From an uncultured Alphaproteobacteria bacterium (GTDB lineage Bacteria; Pseudomonadota; Alphaproteobacteria; Rs-D84): 64,000 nt of DNA. Both the position numbers and the translations under genes were made by a program. Position 1 is the stretch's first letter, and each line of letters begins with the position of its first letter. Below, in pieces: positions 55,536 through 64,000 of this stretch. The stretch is from NCBI GenBank assembly GCA_944390125.1, contig CALXOX010000001.1, positions 270,990 to 334,989 of the forward strand, given 5' to 3'. The notes under the pieces were generated by a model. It searched no databases and had not been told where the DNA came from. It saw only the letters and a program-made list of their open reading frames with translations.

Positions 55536-57317
55536 ATGAATTTATCAGACTCAAGTTTTTTATGTCTTGATATAGGCACAAGCGGTGTTCGTGGTATTGC
55601 ACATCGTGTTCGTTCTGGCCACTTAGCAAAATCTGCTATGTATTCAGTTGACAGTTTTGATACAGTATTTGCACTAAAATCAGTTATTGATGAATTAGAG
55701 CATCAAATTGGCGATCATTTTGAAGATGCATATATCACAGGAAATTTTGGTTCCGCCGTTTTTAAGATAAGTCCTAAGACAAAAAAATGGCGCAGCGAAC
55801 ATAAATTTACTCAATCTGATGTCGCATCAATGATAGGTCAAATAACCCCACCAGAAGGTTATTTTCCCATACATATAGTTCCATTGAGATATGAAACCCC
55901 AAACATGTCAAAATTGTATTCTCCTGTTGGGTACATAGACAATGCTTTGACAGCAATATTTGGTGCAATATACTACTCATCGGAATCCATGTCGGACTTG
56001 ACATCAACGCTGCATGCTGCGCACATTCAACCATATTCTTTTTATGATCCCCAATATTTACAAAATGCTGTGCATCATAAAAAGAGACGTGCAGAAATGT
56101 ACATTGATTTTGGAGCCGAATTTACCAGCGTTTCGATATGGTTAGACAATGGTCCAATATTCTTCCAAAAGTTACACTTTGGTGGTACAGATATAACAAA
56201 TGATATTGCTGAAAAATTAAACATAAATTTTGAAGATGCAGAACGTATAAAAAGAAATGTCGGCGGTTTAATGCCAAAAGAAATGGACAGATTTACCCCA
56301 GCAGACACAGCATATGATTTTTCACGTGCCGACGTAAATAATATAATAGTTCCAAATATAATTGATATATGCCAACAAATAAAATCTGTATGTGCGGCCC
56401 CTTTTAAACATACCACCCCAAACGTGATAATAATTTCTGGTGGCGGTGCAGAAATGGATTCTATGGCAGATTTTATAGAAAACGTATTCGGCATTCCTGT
56501 TGAAAATATGTCACGTGCGGCATCTGTACAGGCATTATCATCATACATCTGGAACCTAGAATCTTCTCATCGAGAAGCATACGCAGCACGTACAACAAGG
56601 ATAAAAAATGCTTACGATAAAATGACATCAATCTTTAAGCGCAAGCCAAAACAAAAAGTTCGTTTTATTCCTATCATGCCAAGCACGTTGTGTTTTGACA
56701 TGAAAAGTTCAGAAACATATTCATTATTCCGTTCTGGCGGAATATCAATGATTCACGTTGATATAATGGACGGTCTGTATGTTGAAAATATTCGTGGCAG
56801 CATATCAGAATTAAAATATATCCGTGCACACACAATGGCGCACTTGCATGTACATTTAATGACGGAAAGTCCCGACGTGTGGGCGGCCGATGCTATACGT
56901 GCAGGAGCAAATACAATCGTAGTATCAACAAACACATCTGGTGTCCGTGCTGCAATAAAATCGATAAAAGCTGCCGGCCGCCGTGCTGGTGTTGCACTAA
57001 ATCCGGAATCGTCTGTTGAAATATTAAAACCGATACTTCGCGAAATAGACGAAGTTATGATTATGACTGTTACCCCCGGTGCAGCAGGACAAGAATTTGA
57101 TGAAAGTTGTTTAAAAAAGATAAGCGTGCTTGCCGCCACACGTAAAAAATACGGATTAAAATATCTTATTTCTGTAGATGGTGGAATAAATTCAGAAACC
57201 GCACAAAAATGTTGGGATGCTGGTGCTGATTTACTTGTCAGTGGTTCATACCTTGCAAAGAGTAATGATTTTCCTTTAGCAGTACAAAGTTTATTAAAAC
57301 AAAAATCAGAAAAATAA
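55536..57317 (+). CDS. ftsA-rpe: FtsA fused to ribulose-phosphate 3-epimerase
   Basis: One 593-residue frame. Residues 1-369 are FtsA, the actin-like FtsZ membrane tether: phosphate-1 LDIGTSGVRG (11-20), the 1C region (YFPIHIVPLRYETP...SPVG), phosphate-2 YIDFGAEFTSVSIW (189-202) and the adenosine motif IIISGGGAEMDSM (298-310). Residues 353-371 (RIKNAYDKMTSIFKRK) look like the amphipathic membrane helix that normally ends FtsA. It then enters a TIM barrel (about 375-590) of the Rpe family with Ser383, metal ligands His407, Asp409, His440 and Asp548, methionines Met411 and Met442, PGAAGQ and VSGS. The HVE segment of common Rpe reads STN (464-466). ftsZ does not follow; a terminator does. Confidence 0.93.
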   Translation: MNLSDSSFLCLDIGTSGVRGIAHRVRSGHLAKSAMYSVDSFDTVFALKSVIDELEHQIGDHFEDAYITGNFGSAVFKISPKTKKWRSEHKFTQSDVASMIGQITPPEGYFPIHIVPLRYETPNMSKLYSPVGYIDNALTAIFGAIYYSSESMSDLTSTLHAAHIQPYSFYDPQYLQNAVHHKKRRAEMYIDFGAEFTSVSIWLDNGPIFFQKLHFGGTDITNDIAEKLNINFEDAERIKRNVGGLMPKEMDRFTPADTAYDFSRADVNNIIVPNIIDICQQIKSVCAAPFKHTTPNVIIISGGGAEMDSMADFIENVFGIPVENMSRAASVQALSSYIWNLESSHREAYAARTTRIKNAYDKMTSIFKRKPKQKVRFIPIMPSTLCFDMKSSETYSLFRSGGISMIHVDIMDGLYVENIRGSISELKYIRAHTMAHLHVHLMTESPDVWAADAIRAGANTIVVSTNTSGVRAAIKSIKAAGRRAGVALNPESSVEILKPILREIDEVMIMTVTPGAAGQEFDESCLKKISVLAATRKKYGLKYLISVDGGINSETAQKCWDAGADLLVSGSYLAKSNDFPLAVQSLLKQKSEK

Positions 57318-57345
57318 ACCCCGATATAAATCTGGGTTTATTTTA
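57315..57345. terminator. terminator after ftsA-rpe
   Basis: AAACCCCGAT pairs with ATCTGGGTTT (one mismatch). T-rich flanks lie on both strands. Confidence 0.65.
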
Positions 57346-57486
57346 CAAACAATGCTGTTTTAATGGATAAAATCCATTGGGATGTGGGTTTGGGATCTTT
57401 TAAAGCCCTTATGCATGTTTGCAATGCAGACGTCAGTATCCACATAGTCGCTTTTAAGCAACCGACATAAAAATAAAATTATTATA
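57346..57486 (-). other. structured intergenic stretch, possible small RNA
   Basis: Between convergent ftsA-rpe and tsaE about 200 bases hold no ORF but several hairpins. These are AATGGAT/ATCCATT (57362-57378), ATGTGG/CCACAT (57382-57387 with 57440-57445) enclosing TGCAT/ATGCA (57412-57428), and GTCG...CGAC (57447-57466). On the minus strand TATAAT lies at 57481-57486 and the terminator at 57315-57345 would end a transcript of about 150 bases. No known RNA family recognised. Confidence 0.3.
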
Positions 57487-57523
57487 ATAAACAAACAATA
57501 AGTACGTATTCACATACAGACAA

Positions 57524-57925
57524 CTACTTCATAAGCAAAGTTCTTGAATCACCATCACCAGATAAATATATATGAATTGTATCAGCTGGTAAAATATCTG
57601 CGGCGATATCAGGCCATTCTATCAAAGTAATGTCATTTTGAATTGCATATGGCAATCCTATTTCTGTCAACTCAGACCTGTCTTCTATTCTATACAAATC
57701 AAAATGAGAAATACCGTCATAGTTTTGAACGATAGTAAACGTAGGGCTTGGAACAACTGTATCTTCACCGCGCAAAGTTTGAATAATTGTACGCGCAATT
57801 TCTGATTTACCCATTCCTAAATCACCATGCAAAGCAACTACACAAGGAGCTTTTAAAGTCTTTGCAAAATTTCGCGCCCAATTACGAGTTTCCTCTATAT
57901 TTTTTAAAACATATGTTTTTTCCAT
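57524..57925 (-). CDS. tsaE: tRNA threonylcarbamoyladenosine biosynthesis ATPase TsaE
   Basis: A 133-residue ATPase of the t6A pathway with Walker A GDLGMGKS (34-41), SPTFTIVQNYDG, HFDLYRI and LIEWPD. Length is normal. It starts five bases after the uvrB stop, so it is the second gene of uvrB-tsaE. Confidence 0.95.
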   Translation of the reverse strand: MEKTYVLKNIEETRNWARNFAKTLKAPCVVALHGDLGMGKSEIARTIIQTLRGEDTVVPSPTFTIVQNYDGISHFDLYRIEDRSELTEIGLPYAIQNDITLIEWPDIAADILPADTIHIYLSGDGDSRTLLMK

Positions 57926-57930
57926 TTTAC

Positions 57931-59919
57931 CTACTCCAACAATAATAAATCGTCTTCCATTTTATGTATTGCATCACGTAATTCTGCAGCTGTTTCAAAT
58001 TCCAAATTTTCGGCTGCATCGCGCATTTGCTTAGTCAATTTCTTTATTTCTTTACGTAACGTTTCTGCATCCATAACACCATCAGAAGTATAAACAAAAC
58101 GACGCTTTTTATCTGTCTTTTCTTGTTTATCACCAACCTCATTAAATACGGCTTTTGTGACTGTTTTTGGTGTTATATTATGTTCACGATTATACGCCAT
58201 TTGCTTTTCACGACGACGCGCTGTCTCACCCAACGCAGCACGCATAGAATCCGTCATGTTATCCGCATATAATATAACCCGACCATTTGCATTTCTAGCC
58301 GCACGACCAATTGTCTGAATCAATGAACGCGTTGAACGCAAGAACCCCTCTTTATCTGCGTCCATAATTGCGACCAGTTCACATTCTGGTACATCCAACC
58401 CTTCACGTAACAAGTTTATTCCAACCAAAACATCAAACTTACCAAGACGCAAATCGCGCAACAATTCTATGCGTTCTAATGTTTCGATATCACTATGTAG
58501 ATATTTGGCACGAACACCGTTTTCAACAAAATAGTCAGTCAACTGCTCTGCCATTTTCTTAGTCAGCGTCGTAACCAATACCCTGCCCTTTACTTTCTTT
58601 ACCTCATCCAATAAATCATCTACCTGATGAGCTGTTGGACGTACTTCGCAAACAGGGTCTAATAACCCCGTAGGTCTAATAACTTGTTCAGAAACAATTC
58701 CACCAGATTGGTTTAATTCCCATTCAGCCGGCGTTGCTGACACAAAAATAGTCTGCGGACGAAGACTGTCCCATTCTTCGAAAGTCAGCGGTCTATTATC
58801 AATGCAGGCTGGCAAACGGAACCCATATTGAGACAAAGTCTCTTTACGAGCCCTATCCCCGCGCGACATCGCGCCAATTTGCGGTACGGTAACGTGGCTT
58901 TCATCGATAAATAGAATCGCATCTTTTGGCAAGTATTCAAACAAGGTCGGTGGTGGTTGACCTGGTGCACGACCAGACAAATAGCGAGAATAATTTTCAA
59001 TACCGCGACATGTACCAGTTGACTCCATCATCTCGATATCAAAGTTTACACGCTCGCGCAAGCGCTGCTCTTCAATATATTTCATATTTTCGTGGAAATA
59101 TTCTAACCGGTCTTTCAAGTCTTCACGTATTTGACCAATTGCTTGCAAAATAGACGGCATCGGTGTTGCATAGTGCGTATTAGGATATACAGCAATTCTA
59201 TCTAATTTATGCAACTTGGCACCAGTTAAAGTATCAAACTCCCAAATTTCTTCTATTTCATCCCCCCAGAAAGACAACTTCCAGCCTCTATCCTGTGAGT
59301 GAGATGGAAACAAATCCAACGTATCGCCCCGGACACGAAAACAGCCGCGTTCAAAAGCCATATCATTTCGTTTATATTGAATATCAACCAGCGAATGCAT
59401 AACATCCGCCATACTTATCTTGTCGCCAGTGTGTAAAACAACCTTCATTCCAGAATATTGTTCCGGAGACCCCATACCATAAATAGAAGAAACCGATGAA
59501 ACAACCACCACATCACGTTCTTCCAACATGGCTCGCGTTGCACTATGGCGCATACGGTCAAGTTGTTCGTTTATAGACGCGTCTTTATCAATATACGTAT
59601 CCGTTGTAGGTAAATATGCTTCTGGTTGATAATAATCATAGTACGACACAAAATATTCCACGTGATTATTCGGGAAAAAAGCCTTCATTTCGGTATATAA
59701 CTGTGCCGCCAAAATTTTATTAGGCGCCATAATCATGGCTGGTCTACCTAATTCTGCAATTACATTGGCCATTGTAAAGGTTTTTCCAGACCCAGTAACC
59801 CCCAACAGCACCTGGCTGCGTCGCCCATCATTGATACCCGCAACCAATTCAGAAATTGCTTGCGGTTGATCACCCATAGGTTTGTAATCACTTTGAAGAT
59901 CAAATATTTTTTTATTCAC
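57931..59919 (-). CDS. uvrB: excinuclease ABC subunit B
   Basis: A 662-residue damage-verification helicase of nucleotide excision repair. Walker A is GVTGSGKT (40-47); the beta-hairpin region [12 protein letters not shown], the helicase motifs ([28 protein letters not shown]) and the C-terminal UVR motif binding UvrC ([24 protein letters not shown]) follow. The start is GTG with no ribosome site; a minus-strand TATATT (59927-59932) ends seven bases before it, suggesting a leaderless transcript. Confidence 0.97.
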   Translation of the reverse strand: MNKKIFDLQSDYKPMGDQPQAISELVAGINDGRRSQVLLGVTGSGKTFTMANVIAELGRPAMIMAPNKILAAQLYTEMKAFFPNNHVEYFVSYYDYYQPEAYLPTTDTYIDKDASINEQLDRMRHSATRAMLEERDVVVVSSVSSIYGMGSPEQYSGMKVVLHTGDKISMADVMHSLVDIQYKRNDMAFERGCFRVRGDTLDLFPSHSQDRGWKLSFWGDEIEEIWEFDTLTGAKLHKLDRIAVYPNTHYATPMPSILQAIGQIREDLKDRLEYFHENMKYIEEQRLRERVNFDIEMMESTGTCRGIENYSRYLSGRAPGQPPPTLFEYLPKDAILFIDESHVTVPQIGAMSRGDRARKETLSQYGFRLPACIDNRPLTFEEWDSLRPQTIFVSATPAEWELNQSGGIVSEQVIRPTGLLDPVCEVRPTAHQVDDLLDEVKKVKGRVLVTTLTKKMAEQLTDYFVENGVRAKYLHSDIETLERIELLRDLRLGKFDVLVGINLLREGLDVPECELVAIMDADKEGFLRSTRSLIQTIGRAARNANGRVILYADNMTDSMRAALGETARRREKQMAYNREHNITPKTVTKAVFNEVGDKQEKTDKKRRFVYTSDGVMDAETLRKEIKKLTKQMRDAAENLEFETAAELRDAIHKMEDDLLLLE

Positions 59920-59944
59920 AAGTTATAATATAATTCATTATAAT
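59915..59944 (+). promoter_or_regulatory. promoter of the AsmA-like gene
   Basis: TTCACA (59915-59920), 18 bases, TATAAT (59939-59944). AAGGAAAG lies before the ATG at 59966. Confidence 0.5.
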
Positions 59945-59965
59945 CAAAATACAAGGAAAGAGAGA

Positions 59966-62440
59966 ATGTCCCTGAAACCTAGATACAAGCGCAGAATCTT
60001 TTGGTCTATAATTATAACAATTGGCCTTTTATTGATGGCAATTGTTCTGGTTCCTCCTATGATAGACTTAAACTATCTGAAACCAAAGATAGAGCAGACA
60101 ATTTCTGAACAGACAGGCGTCAACGCAAAAATAAACGGTGACATACATTTTAGTCTATTAGGACGTGCAACCATTGTTGCTCACGAAGTCAGCATTCAAC
60201 GTGGCACAATTGGTTCAATGATGTTTTCTGTACCTTTAACCAGCATATTCGATATACAAAATGCTAAATTATCTGGTGATATAACTATATACAATGCGGA
60301 CTTATCAATAAACACACTGATACCAAAAACTTTCGGTGTTCCAATTGAAATTCATAACTCAGATGTAAATTTCAGAAATCGTCACTTTGAAATAATCAAT
60401 GCAACATTGGCAAATGGTCATTTAATAGGAGTCATACGTACCCAAAATCATAAATACGATATTGATTTTGAAAACGATGAATTTTATATACGTAACCAAA
60501 ACGACAACCTTGAAATATCTGGTCGTGTTTTTGCAGACGGTTCCGCCAGTGGACAGATAGCAATGGAAACGAACGAAATAAATCGTTGGTTTGGTTTTTC
60601 TGAGCCTAAAATTGAAGAATCAATCGATTTAACAATGAATTTTGATTGGGACGGTGGTCGTGGCTGGAAATTTAGTAATATAAAAACAAAAAAACTGAAA
60701 GGTAATATAAAAATTCAACCAAATGGGGAAAAAACTGTAGAATTGCAAGGCACTGATATTGACTATGATTTTACGTTTTTAACAGAACCGTCCAGGATAT
60801 TTTATCAAACAAAATTTAACCTTGATTTTACTGGTGCTTTAAAATTTGGCGATCACACTTTCAAACATTTAAAGATAGAAGCCACAGGCACAAGAGACGC
60901 ACTAGAAATAACAAACATTGTGGCTGATGATATTGCAATAACTGGTGGAGTAATTGATGTCTTTGGTGCCCATGATTTAATGATAACAATGCCCTACGAA
61001 GGAGAACCTGCAACGTGTCTTTTCTATGGAACTCCAGAAACTTGGAAATGCGAACGCTTCTCATATGACGATTACGTCGGTGCAATCTCTGTATCACCAG
61101 AAAAGTTTGATTTGTTAGTATACTCTCAAAAAGAAATGCCTGAACGCAATGACTTTATAAAAAAATTATTAAAACTTGCGCCACGAGGCCATATGGATTT
61201 TGAATTTTCAAACATCGCTGGAACTTATGATATCGATGGCGATAAGATTATACCTACGTATAAATTTGCACAGAACAAATCATTGCATTGGCTTGACCCA
61301 AGCATTAAACAAATACCACAATTCATGCAAAATGCTGTTGGTAATTTTTCCTGGGAAGATGATATGATGCACTTTGTACCAAATTCTGGTCGCTGGGAAT
61401 TATATTTAACAGACAACTATTTTTATATTTTGGGCACAAACGCAAAAGATTGGTTCCCAGGTATTGATTTACAAGCTCTTAATAATTTAGAGTACACAGT
61501 ATCAGGAACATATCGCGGTGAAAACGTATCAAACTTAGAAATAGTCATTGCAGGTCATACATTTACAGGAAGCGTAACAGGAAAAAACATCACGCTGCAT
61601 ACTGACGTGCTAGACATAGACTCATTTCTAAATCAAAACTATATTGATAACTACGAAGAACTTGGTTATTTAACTGCTGCACCAATAACGATACCTTTTT
61701 CATTACCAGTAAACATATCATTATCTGCAGATGCAATGATATACAACGGAACGCTGTTTCAAAACTTTGTATATTCACTAAAACCAAATATACAGACCTT
61801 TTCTATCACAGACAACGACCGTGGTAATCTGCTGGCCACATTCAAACGTGATGGAAATAAATATGACATATTTGCACAATTAAACAGATTTGTTATAGAC
61901 GGTAATTTATTGTCTTCTTCTGCACCATTGAACATACAAGATTCTATGATAACCGCCGAAATAAATATGAAAACCTTTGGTAACATAGCACATGATTTAG
62001 AATATAACATGTCTGGTAATTTAGATTTAACATTTGAAGGTGGTTATCTTGTTGGTATTGGTGTAGACGAATTTTTTGCCTCTGCAGACACTATAAATAC
62101 ATTTAACGCAGAATATGCACTATCTTATGCACTGGAAAGTGGTAAATCCGCAATAAAATCTATGAGAGTAATTGGAAAGTATGACAAGGGGAATTTTGAA
62201 ACAACAAAGCCAATTGCTTTACGTTTACGCCATACAGACGCAACTGGCGAATTGATGATAGACAACGGTATGATGAGCGCGACATTTGACTTAGTTCTAC
62301 GTGGCACATCACCTGTACCAGCGCCAATAGAATTGAGAATAAATTCTGACAACAGCCGTAAATATTCATTATCAGAAATCATGAAAAACTTTGATTCAAC
62401 GTTTATGCGTGATTTTGTAAAAACACATAATAAATTCTGA
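59966..62440 (+). CDS. AsmA-family envelope protein
   Basis: An 824-residue protein with a basic start, one transmembrane helix (about 11-33) and a long periplasmic beta-rich body. The N-terminus matches AsmA (VPPMIDLNYLKPKIEQTISEQTGVNAKINGDIHFSLLGRATIVAHEVSI), and the C-terminal third has the AsmA-type repeats (NMSGNLDLTFEGGYLVGIGVDEFF). The family resembles bridge-like lipid-transfer proteins and affects outer-membrane lipid homeostasis in E. coli. The exact role here is inferred. Confidence 0.85.
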   Translation: MSLKPRYKRRIFWSIIITIGLLLMAIVLVPPMIDLNYLKPKIEQTISEQTGVNAKINGDIHFSLLGRATIVAHEVSIQRGTIGSMMFSVPLTSIFDIQNAKLSGDITIYNADLSINTLIPKTFGVPIEIHNSDVNFRNRHFEIINATLANGHLIGVIRTQNHKYDIDFENDEFYIRNQNDNLEISGRVFADGSASGQIAMETNEINRWFGFSEPKIEESIDLTMNFDWDGGRGWKFSNIKTKKLKGNIKIQPNGEKTVELQGTDIDYDFTFLTEPSRIFYQTKFNLDFTGALKFGDHTFKHLKIEATGTRDALEITNIVADDIAITGGVIDVFGAHDLMITMPYEGEPATCLFYGTPETWKCERFSYDDYVGAISVSPEKFDLLVYSQKEMPERNDFIKKLLKLAPRGHMDFEFSNIAGTYDIDGDKIIPTYKFAQNKSLHWLDPSIKQIPQFMQNAVGNFSWEDDMMHFVPNSGRWELYLTDNYFYILGTNAKDWFPGIDLQALNNLEYTVSGTYRGENVSNLEIVIAGHTFTGSVTGKNITLHTDVLDIDSFLNQNYIDNYEELGYLTAAPITIPFSLPVNISLSADAMIYNGTLFQNFVYSLKPNIQTFSITDNDRGNLLATFKRDGNKYDIFAQLNRFVIDGNLLSSSAPLNIQDSMITAEINMKTFGNIAHDLEYNMSGNLDLTFEGGYLVGIGVDEFFASADTINTFNAEYALSYALESGKSAIKSMRVIGKYDKGNFETTKPIALRLRHTDATGELMIDNGMMSATFDLVLRGTSPVPAPIELRINSDNSRKYSLSEIMKNFDSTFMRDFVKTHNKF

Positions 62441-62450
62441 TAAATATAAA

Positions 62451-62813
62451 TTACTTACGGCAAGTCTCACGAATGAAATTTTCGCGTGTAATGATGTTAC
62501 CACAATCATCAGCGTAATATCTATATTGGCGACCAATTGGTGCACTATAAAAACCACCTGCACAAAATTCTATTCCGCGCGAATTACGAACCAGCATTTT
62601 ATTTTTACCAATTAAATCCGCAGGTCTGCCCAAGAATAATATAGATAAAAAATTCAACAATCTGTGTGATGTGGCATTACGCGGCGCATATAACGCATTA
62701 CCACGTTTAATTAAACCCGATAAATTATATACATCTGGATGAGATTTTAAGACATTTCTTTGGTATGCACTTAAACCCAAAATATCCGCAAGCTTATCAA
62801 TATCAGATTTCAT
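62451..62813 (-). CDS. uncharacterised 120-residue protein
   Basis: A small basic protein. It begins with a helical segment (DIDKLADILGLSAYQRNVLKSHPDVY) and ends in a Gly/Tyr/Arg-rich part with Cys (EFCAGGFYSAPIGRQYRYYADDCG, RETCRK). GGGGCGGGA precedes the ATG. No signal peptide or known family. It is convergent with the AsmA-like gene (10 bases apart). Confidence 0.6.
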   Translation of the reverse strand: MKSDIDKLADILGLSAYQRNVLKSHPDVYNLSGLIKRGNALYAPRNATSHRLLNFLSILFLGRPADLIGKNKMLVRNSRGIEFCAGGFYSAPIGRQYRYYADDCGNIITRENFIRETCRK

Positions 62814-62884
62814 TCCCGCCCCATTTTTATCCTAAGATTATATATATGCGGGAATAAAAATTTAATAGGTTTGATTTCTTATAA

Positions 62885-62912
62885 AAAACAAGGCAACCAC
62901 GGTTGCCCTGCT
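62885..62912 (-). terminator. aspS terminator
   Basis: GGCAACC pairs with GGTTGCC, followed by TTTTTT on the minus strand, about 20 bases after the aspS stop. Confidence 0.75.
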
Positions 62913-62931
62913 TTTCTTTTATACCAACGTT

Positions 62932-64000
62932 TTATCCCTTTTTGCGAACTTGGATATGAACCTCGCGAAGTTGTTTTTCTGTAACTTCACTTGGGCTTCC
63001 CATCATCAAGTCCTGACCACGTTGATTGGTTGGGAATATAACAACTTCACGCAAGTTTGGTTCGTTCAGCATAATCTGAACAAGTCTATCCAGACCAAAC
63101 GCACAACCGCCGTGCGGAGGCGCGCCATATTGGAATGCGGTATACATACCACCAAACTTTTGTTTAACGATTTCTTCGTCATAACCTGTTATTTCAAAGC
63201 AACGCAACATAATTTCAGGATTATAATTACGCAAACCACCACTACATATTTCAGCGCCATTTAATACCATATCAAACTGCGCCGCTTTAATAGACAATGG
63301 GTCTTTTGTTTTTAATTCTTCCAATGTTGCCATTGGGTAAGAGAATGGATTATGTGTAAATGCCAATCCCGTCGGTGATTCTTCATCTTCTTCAAAGAAT
63401 GGGAATGATTCAATCCAACATAGACGGAATTCTTTTGGATCTATCAAACCTAAATCTTCACCTAATTTATTGCGTAATTTACCTGCGGCTTTTGCTGCAA
63501 CTTCTTCTTTGTCGCATATAAAGAACAAGGAAGAATTATCACCAGAAAATTCACGCAATTTTGCAATACGCTCTGTATCCAATTTCTTAGCAACAGGGCC
63601 TTTTGCTTCATCTGCAAAAACGATATAACCTAAACCACCCAAGCCAAGTTCTTTAACTGCATAATCACCAAGTTTATCAAACCAAGAACGTGGTTTATCA
63701 GCACTATTTGGCGCAGGTACAGCACGCACGACAGCGCCCTGCTCTATAGCATTTGCGAAGATACCGAAATCAGAACCACGGAATATTTCTGTAACGTCAG
63801 AAATAATGATAGGATTTCTTAAATCTGGTTTATCACTGCCATACTTTAACATTGCTTCATCAAATGGAATATGCGGAATATCTGGACAGATTTTTGCATC
63901 CGGCACAAATTCTTTGATAATTGCTGGCAATAGAGTATTACCCACAGCTTGAATATCCGGCAAATCGACAAAGGACATTTCTAAGTCCAATTGATAGAAT
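62932..64000 (-). CDS. aspS: aspartyl-tRNA synthetase (3' part)
   Basis: The C-terminal 355 residues of a bacterial AspRS; the gene continues past the right edge. The frame at the edge reads FYQLDLEMSFVD, the class II motif 2 region. The bacterial GAD insertion domain follows (SDFGIFANAIEQGAVVRAVPAP). Then come FTHNPFSYPM, NGAEICSGGLRNYNPEIM and motif 3 GAPPHGGCAFGLDRLVQIML. It charges tRNA-Asp (and possibly tRNA-Asn, which cannot be judged here). Confidence 0.96.
   Translation of the reverse strand, partial: FYQLDLEMSFVDLPDIQAVGNTLLPAIIKEFVPDAKICPDIPHIPFDEAMLKYGSDKPDLRNPIIISDVTEIFRGSDFGIFANAIEQGAVVRAVPAPNSADKPRSWFDKLGDYAVKELGLGGLGYIVFADEAKGPVAKKLDTERIAKLREFSGDNSSLFFICDKEEVAAKAAGKLRNKLGEDLGLIDPKEFRLCWIESFPFFEEDEESPTGLAFTHNPFSYPMATLEELKTKDPLSIKAAQFDMVLNGAEICSGGLRNYNPEIMLRCFEITGYDEEIVKQKFGGMYTAFQYGAPPHGGCAFGLDRLVQIMLNEPNLREVVIFPTNQRGQDLMMGSPSEVTEKQLREVHIQVRKKG

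Noticed and set aside
57346-57486. 6S RNA or SRP RNA
   Set aside because: I considered both for the structured intergenic stretch, but neither the 6S central bubble nor the SRP GGAAGCAGCC loop is present.
1-64000. CRISPR array, insertion sequence, prophage, defence island
   Set aside because: No spaced direct repeats, transposase, structural phage gene or known defence gene was found. XerD is the chromosomal housekeeping recombinase.
1-64000. UGA read as tryptophan
   Set aside because: Several genes end cleanly at TGA with an overlapping start (the 43-residue ORF into xerD, the 220- into the 84-residue Cys protein), so UGA is a stop.

Overview
The window is a gene-dense, A+T-rich stretch of chromosome with no phage, insertion sequence, integron or CRISPR array. 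Family affinities point to an alphaproteobacterium: a MucR/Ros regulator, a DUF721/DciA protein, the Cys/His N-terminal J-domain protein, an AddB without Walker A, SecB, and YbeY next to Lnt. The low G+C, TTG/GTG starts, very short leaders and scattered operons fit a host-associated, probably uncultured lineage such as the low-GC gut or Holosporales-like clades. That placement is inference. UGA acts as a normal stop.

Layout. 1-4262 (minus): MucR-like regulator, a membrane-anchored GH24 lysozyme/TPR protein, then YbeY fused in frame to Lnt (runs off the left edge). 4339-6584: rarA and fabD, convergent. 6669-18413 (minus): two outer-membrane barrels, ftsK, a PAP2 phosphatase, an S41 protease homologue that has lost its catalytic Ser and Lys, secF, secD, yajC, mutL, greA. 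18513-21102 (plus): lptG, a 43-residue membrane ORF, xerD, a J-domain protein. 21127-26660: trxB, serS, two paralogous orphans, typA. 26650-31428: five surface-polysaccharide glycosyltransferases, three of them directly downstream of recA. 32618-39438: an MFS carrier, secB, mltA, DUF721, ruvC, yebC, ruvA, mnmE. 39570-47516: acyl-CoA ligase, xthA, addB, engB, rsmI and an LpoA-like lipoprotein. 47569-48019: tRNA-Tyr and tRNA-Gly, each followed by a truncated copy of its own 3' end. 48095-54335 (minus): an envelope operon with a small helical protein, a secretin-like lipoprotein, lolC, lolD and four small secreted or anchored proteins built from shared cysteine modules. 54412-57317 (plus): a lipoprotein, ftsQ and an FtsA-Rpe fusion. 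57524-64000: tsaE, uvrB, an AsmA-like protein, an orphan and aspS (runs off the right edge).

The strongest unusual signals are the FtsA-ribulose-phosphate-3-epimerase fusion, the YbeY-Lnt fusion, the cysteine-module cluster under lolCD, the pseudoprotease in the sec operon, and the duplicated tRNA 3' ends. Much of the window serves the envelope: lipoprotein maturation (Lnt) and sorting (LolCD), LPS export (LptG), secretion (SecDF-YajC, SecB), peptidoglycan turnover (MltA, GH24, LpoA-like) and division (FtsK, FtsQ, FtsA).
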